Shown here: piece after piece, positions 5,763 through 8,637 of the stretch | How the letters are laid out: every line of letters starts with the position of its first letter | Position numbering within the stretch: the first letter of the stretch is position 1 | Assembly: GCA_947454295.1 (NCBI GenBank) | Contig: CANGMO010000074.1 | Location: forward strand, 1 to 8,637 | Length of the DNA: 8,637 bases | From: Verrucomicrobiota bacterium | Lineage (GTDB): Bacteria > Verrucomicrobiota > Verrucomicrobiia > Limisphaerales > UBA9464 | Reading direction: 5' to 3' | Notes under the pieces: model-generated | Database searches by the model: none | What the model was told of the DNA's origin: nothing | Seen by the model: only the letters and a program-made list of their open reading frames with translations | Translations under genes and position numbers: made by a program

Positions 5763-7187
5763 ATGCCGACCGTGTACATCAAAACCTACGGTTGCCAGAT
5801 GAACGAGCGCGACAGCGAATCTGTCGCCGCCCGGCTCGTCGCCAAGGGCTATACCCTCGCAGAGTCGGAGGTTGGGGCGGATGTCGTCCTGCTGAACACC
5901 TGCTCGGTGCGCGACTTTGCCGAGCAAAAGGCGCTCGGCAAGATGGCCACCGTGGCGGGCCGCGCCCGCAAGCGGGGACCAGTCCCCGTGCTGGGTTTCC
6001 TCGGCTGCATGGCGCAAAGCCGCGGACAGGAACTGATCGATCGCCTGCCGGATGTGGATCTCGTGGTCGGCACCCAGAAGGCCCATCACATTGCGGACCA
6101 CCTCGACGCCATCCTGGCCGGCCGCAAGGACAAGATCGTCGACACTGGAGAGGAGGCGGGCAGCCAGTCGGAAATTCGCGAGCACCTGTTCGCCGGTTCC
6201 GGTCCTCGCGCCGTTACCGCCTTTGTCAGCATCATGCAGGGCTGCAATCAGCACTGCACCTTCTGCATCGTCCCTTCCACGCGCGGCATGGAGCGCAGCC
6301 GCTCCATCGAGGAAATCGTCACGGAGTGCCGGGGATTGGTGGAACGCGGCGTCCGCGAGGTCACGTTGCTGGGACAGATCGTCACCAGCTATGGCCGGCG
6401 CGAGATTGGCGTGAAGGACGGTCGATCGGCCTTTGTACAATTGATCGAGGCGGTTCACGAAATCGACGGATTGCAGCGCGTCCGCTTCACCTCGCCGCAC
6501 CCAAAGGGTTATGGCGACGACCTGATCGAAGCCTTCGGCCGCCTGCCCAAGCTCGTGGAGAGCGCGCATCTGCCGGTGCAGAGCGGCAATGACCGGCTGT
6601 TGAAGGCCATGCATCGCGGCTACACTCGTGAGCGGTATCTGGAGATCATCCGCAAGTTGCGCGCTGTCCAGCCGGACATCGGATTGAGCACGGATTTGAT
6701 CGTCGGGTTTCCCGGCGAAACCGACGCTGAGTTCGAGGAGTCGGTCACTCTCTGTCGCGAGGTCCGGTTTGATCAGGTGTATCTCTTCAAGTACTCGCCC
6801 CGCCGGGACACGCCCGCGGCGGTCATGCCCGATCAGGTGCCTCAGGAGGTGATCGAGTCGCGCCACGCGCGACTGCTGGAGATCATCAACGGCATTGCCG
6901 CGGAGCGTTATCAGGCCGAGGTGGGGAAGCGCCTGCAGATTCTCGTGGAAGGCCCCAGCCGGCGAAATCCGGCCACCTTTGAAGGGCGCACCCGCTCCAA
7001 CAAGATCGTGATTTTCGACGGTTCCGAACGCCACCGCGGTGAGTTGCTCGACGTGCGCATCGAGAGGGCCGGCAGCTTCACGCTGTACGGTGATCCCATG
7101 GTCGTCGGGCTCGACGCCGAGCCCGATTCCCCGGAGGCTGCGCTGCCGTCGGGCGTCCCACAGATTCCCGTCCCCCTTTCCGCATGA
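5763..7187 (+). CDS. miaB: tRNA-2-methylthio-N6-dimethylallyladenosine synthase (radical SAM methylthiotransferase)
   Basis: MiaB adds a methylthio group to N6-isopentenyladenosine at position 37 of tRNAs reading U-starting codons, using two iron-sulfur clusters and S-adenosylmethionine. The 474-residue protein has the full domain order. The N-terminal methylthiotransferase domain has cluster cysteines C11 ('KTYGCQMN'), C47 ('NTCSVRD') and C82 ('GCMAQ'). The radical SAM barrel has 'CNQHCTFC' (C161, C165, C168) and 'STDLIVGFPGET' (309-320). A C-terminal TRAM domain (about 385-448) precedes a Pro-rich tail. 'KTYGCQMNERDSE' distinguishes it from RimO and MtaB. The usual 'LLGQNVNSY' segment reads 'LLGQIVTSY' (202-210). 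The ATG at 5763 was chosen because the family N-terminus starts there; an upstream in-frame ATG would add an atypical cysteine-containing extension. The stop overlaps the next gene as ATGA. Confidence 0.95.
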   Translation: MPTVYIKTYGCQMNERDSESVAARLVAKGYTLAESEVGADVVLLNTCSVRDFAEQKALGKMATVAGRARKRGPVPVLGFLGCMAQSRGQELIDRLPDVDLVVGTQKAHHIADHLDAILAGRKDKIVDTGEEAGSQSEIREHLFAGSGPRAVTAFVSIMQGCNQHCTFCIVPSTRGMERSRSIEEIVTECRGLVERGVREVTLLGQIVTSYGRREIGVKDGRSAFVQLIEAVHEIDGLQRVRFTSPHPKGYGDDLIEAFGRLPKLVESAHLPVQSGNDRLLKAMHRGYTRERYLEIIRKLRAVQPDIGLSTDLIVGFPGETDAEFEESVTLCREVRFDQVYLFKYSPRRDTPAAVMPDQVPQEVIESRHARLLEIINGIAAERYQAEVGKRLQILVEGPSRRNPATFEGRTRSNKIVIFDGSERHRGELLDVRIERAGSFTLYGDPMVVGLDAEPDSPEAALPSGVPQIPVPLSA

Positions 7188-7732
7188 CCCTGTCCCTGTC
7201 GCTGATCGCCCTCGTCCTCGGTGCTGCCGTGCTGGTCAGCCACGCCTTCGCGCTGGCACGTCCCGCGGCGACCATCGCCTGGCTCCGCGGCTTCCCGCGC
7301 AATGTCCCGGTGGGGGTGGTCCTGATGCTGATCGGCACTGCCTGGTTTGAGTGGAATCTCGCCAACGAGAACCTGGACGACATCGCCAAGTTCAAGTTCG
7401 TGATGCAGGCCGCCTTCGCCTTGCTCGGGGTGGCGAGCTGCTTTTTTGTGAAGGACTTCCTCGCCGTTCGCGGGCTCTGCGTGGTGATGCTGATGGCCGC
7501 CTGGCTGGTCTGCGACACCGCCCGCTGGCATCCCAGCATCTGGCGCAACGCGCTTTCCGCCTGGGCGTACGTTTGGGCGATGGCCGGACTCTGGTGGACC
7601 GTTCAGCCCTGGCGGGCGCGCGATGCGATCAACTGGGTGGTGGGCGCGCCCGGGCGGTTCAAGCTGGCCGCTGGTGCCGGGGTGGTTTGGGGGATCTTCG
7701 TGATCGCCTTGTCGCAGACGGTGCTTCGGTAG
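7184..7732 (+). CDS. Multi-pass inner-membrane protein of unknown function
   Basis: I do not recognise this 182-residue protein. Hydrophobic stretches at about residues 2-24, 42-59, 72-89, 96-112, 122-140 and 161-178 suggest five or six membrane helices. It is rich in tryptophan (about 14), including 'AWFEWNL' (53-59), 'IAWLRGFPRN' (31-40) and 'AYVWAMAGLWWTVQPWRARD' (128-147). 'KDFLAVRG' (90-97) lies between helices and may be a conserved loop. There is no catalytic motif. Its ATG overlaps the miaB stop (ATGA, 7184-7187), and no ribosome-binding sequence precedes it, so it is probably translated by coupling with miaB. That arrangement argues for cotranscription but does not by itself show a role in tRNA modification. 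Confidence 0.8.
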   Translation: MTLSLSLIALVLGAAVLVSHAFALARPAATIAWLRGFPRNVPVGVVLMLIGTAWFEWNLANENLDDIAKFKFVMQAAFALLGVASCFFVKDFLAVRGLCVVMLMAAWLVCDTARWHPSIWRNALSAWAYVWAMAGLWWTVQPWRARDAINWVVGAPGRFKLAAGAGVVWGIFVIALSQTVLR

Positions 7733-7738
7733 GACTTA

Positions 7739-7769
7739 GTCGAAGGTCGAAAGTCCAAAGTCGAAGGTC
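7739..7769. repeat. Heptanucleotide tandem repeat in a convergent intergenic gap
   Basis: About 4.4 copies of a 7-bp unit: GTCGAAG, GTCGAAA, GTCCAAA, GTCGAAG, GTC. The consensus is GTCSAAR. It fills most of the 35 bp between the membrane-protein stop (7732) and the stop of the minus-strand gene (7768-7770), overlapping that stop codon by two bases. It is AT-richer than its surroundings. Similar GTCGAAA/GTCCAAA heptad runs are, to my recollection, scattered between genes in Verrucomicrobiota and related genomes, but I cannot check this here. No terminator-like stem is visible. Confidence 0.75.
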
Positions 7770-8187
7770 ATGGAGACCCTGCGGCGATTTGGGCGACCTC
7801 CCAGCCGAAGGTCCATTGGTTGACGCCCATGCGCCGGGACACTCGCCACAGGTTGGTGCTTCCCGCATTCTGGTCCAATTGAAGAGACGAGGTCAGGCCG
7901 ACGCCTCCAAACGAGGTCCGCTTGGTCGCAAAGATCCAACGGGAGGTCATCGCCACCGCGGCAAAATTGCAGCGGGTCACCGCTTCGCCGATTCCACGAA
8001 CGTCGCCATTCAGACACACGACCCGTCCGTTGGCTGTGAATCGTGGATGCGCGGCAATCAGTTCCCGGGCCACCTGGTGAACCGAGATGCGGTTGCGGGA
8101 ATCGAAAAAAAGAATCCCGACACAGGTGAGCCCCACCAATCCCAGCCCGGATATCACCCACGCCGGTCTGGTTTGAGCAGTGGTCAT
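7768..8187 (-). CDS. Small membrane-anchored or secreted protein of unknown function
   Basis: I do not recognise this 139-residue protein. A single hydrophobic segment at about residues 9-28 ('AWVISGLGLVGLTCVGILFF') follows a short polar N-terminus, as in a signal anchor, leaving an extracytoplasmic domain of about 110 residues. That part begins with 'SVHQVARELIAAHPRF' and has 'GRVVCLNGDVRGIGEAVTRCNFAAVAM' (54-80), with cysteines C58 and C73 that could pair outside the cytoplasm, and a tail rich in Gln, Asn and Trp. The start at ATG 8187 is supported by AGGA on the minus strand (8203-8200), 12 bases upstream; a longer in-frame start would overlap the preceding gene. The stop touches the heptamer repeat. 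It lies 53 bp after a TIM-barrel gene on the same strand and could share its transcript. The existence of the gene is likely but rests on frame, start and anchor only. Confidence 0.65.
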   Translation of the reverse strand: MTTAQTRPAWVISGLGLVGLTCVGILFFDSRNRISVHQVARELIAAHPRFTANGRVVCLNGDVRGIGEAVTRCNFAAVAMTSRWIFATKRTSFGGVGLTSSLQLDQNAGSTNLWRVSRRMGVNQWTFGWEVAQIAAGSP

Positions 8188-8240
8188 GGGGAATCGGTTT
8201 CCTGCAACGGTTGCCGGATTCACTCCGGGGCTCCGCCGGA

Positions 8241-8637
8241 TCAAGACTTGGTTCCCAGTCCGATTTCCTCGCGGAGGAAGCGGACGCTGCGTTCCAGTTC
8301 GGCCTTCTGGGTCTCGGGCTTGTTGCCGTCAAACGAGGTCATCGGAGTGCCGCGCTTGGCGACGGCCAGGAACCGGGCGAACTCGGCCGCGGGCTTGTGG
8401 CTGAAGGCGTCCCAGAAACCGGGCTCTAGGTAGGGGAACTCCACCGAGAAGCCGCTGATGGTCTCGATGTTCACCGGCACTCCAGGGCAGAGCTGGGCAT
8501 AGCGCGCAAAGTAGGCCTTGAGATCGCAGGCCTTGCCTTCGCCGTGCGCCGTCCACTGCACCTTGCAGCCCTTGGGGGTCTCCCAGACGGTGCCATCGCG
8601 GAGGCTCGTTGAACCGGCGTAGGAACCGAGCTTTTCC
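8241..8637 (-). CDS. Sugar phosphate isomerase/epimerase-like TIM-barrel protein, C-terminal part (5' partial)
   Basis: The frame is open to the right edge, so the start lies outside the window; 131 C-terminal residues are visible. They resemble the xylose-isomerase-like TIM-barrel superfamily (AP endonuclease family 2), usually annotated as sugar phosphate isomerase/epimerase. Visible marks are 'SLRDGTVWETPKGCKVQWTAHGEG' (visible residues 11-34), where strand-end acidic and His residues would bind metal, and 'VPVNIETISGFSVEFPYLEPGFWDAF' (53-78), in which E58 is the likely last metal-ligand glutamate. The end is a helical segment 'FARFLAVAKRGTP' and a charged tail. Members act on varied sugars or cyclitols and many have no known substrate, so only the fold is called. 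A short inverted repeat (TCCGG 8224-8228, CCGGA 8236-8240) lies just after its stop but has no U-run. Confidence 0.8.
   Translation of the reverse strand, partial: EKLGSYAGSTSLRDGTVWETPKGCKVQWTAHGEGKACDLKAYFARYAQLCPGVPVNIETISGFSVEFPYLEPGFWDAFSHKPAAEFARFLAVAKRGTPMTSFDGNKPETQKAELERSVRFLREEIGLGTKS

Noticed and set aside
5739..7034. 431-codon minus-strand open frame opposite miaB
   Set aside because: Low-complexity composition without motifs; the plus strand carries an intact MiaB with all catalytic cysteines.
7351..8433. 360-codon plus-strand open frame crossing the repeat and two minus-strand genes
   Set aside because: It is out of frame with the membrane protein, basic and low in complexity, and runs through the intergenic repeat.

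Overview
The window is GC-rich bacterial chromosomal DNA with tightly packed genes and short gaps. It most resembles a member of the Verrucomicrobiota. The pointers are a secreted protein built from PPC-type beta domains and 'Y.(L/V)(E/D)xTxNLFA.P..W..V' modules, an AT-richer 7-bp repeat in an intergenic gap, and protein sequences that look like verrucomicrobial versions of their families. This is judged by eye, without a database search.

Layout. Positions 1-1956 (+) hold the C-terminal part of a large, probably exported repeat protein whose N-terminus lies left of the window. A PfkB-family sugar kinase follows on the same strand (1989-2942). Converging on it is a minus-strand block read right to left: leuB (5641-4520), an OFA-type major facilitator transporter (4468-3101), and a 48-residue one-helix membrane protein (3104-2958) whose start overlaps the transporter stop as ATGA. 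A strong inverted repeat sits between leuB and the transporter and includes the transporter start codon. A 121-bp divergent gap separates leuB from miaB (5763-7187, +), which overlaps, again by ATGA, a multi-pass membrane protein (7184-7732). A 35-bp convergent gap made almost entirely of a heptanucleotide tandem repeat leads to two minus-strand genes: a 139-residue membrane-anchored protein of unknown function (8187-7768) and, upstream of it, the C-terminal part of a xylose-isomerase-like TIM-barrel protein running off the right edge.

How the genes fit together. leuB (leucine synthesis) and miaB (tRNA anticodon-loop modification) are housekeeping genes. The transporter and its tiny partner are probably one transport unit made by coupled translation; the substrate cannot be read from sequence but is likely a small carboxylate. 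The PfkB kinase and the TIM-barrel protein point to sugar metabolism but are not in one operon. I see no RNA genes, CRISPR array, insertion sequence or phage genes. The least explained elements are the start-codon hairpin, the transporter's small partner, the 77-residue modules and the heptamer repeat.
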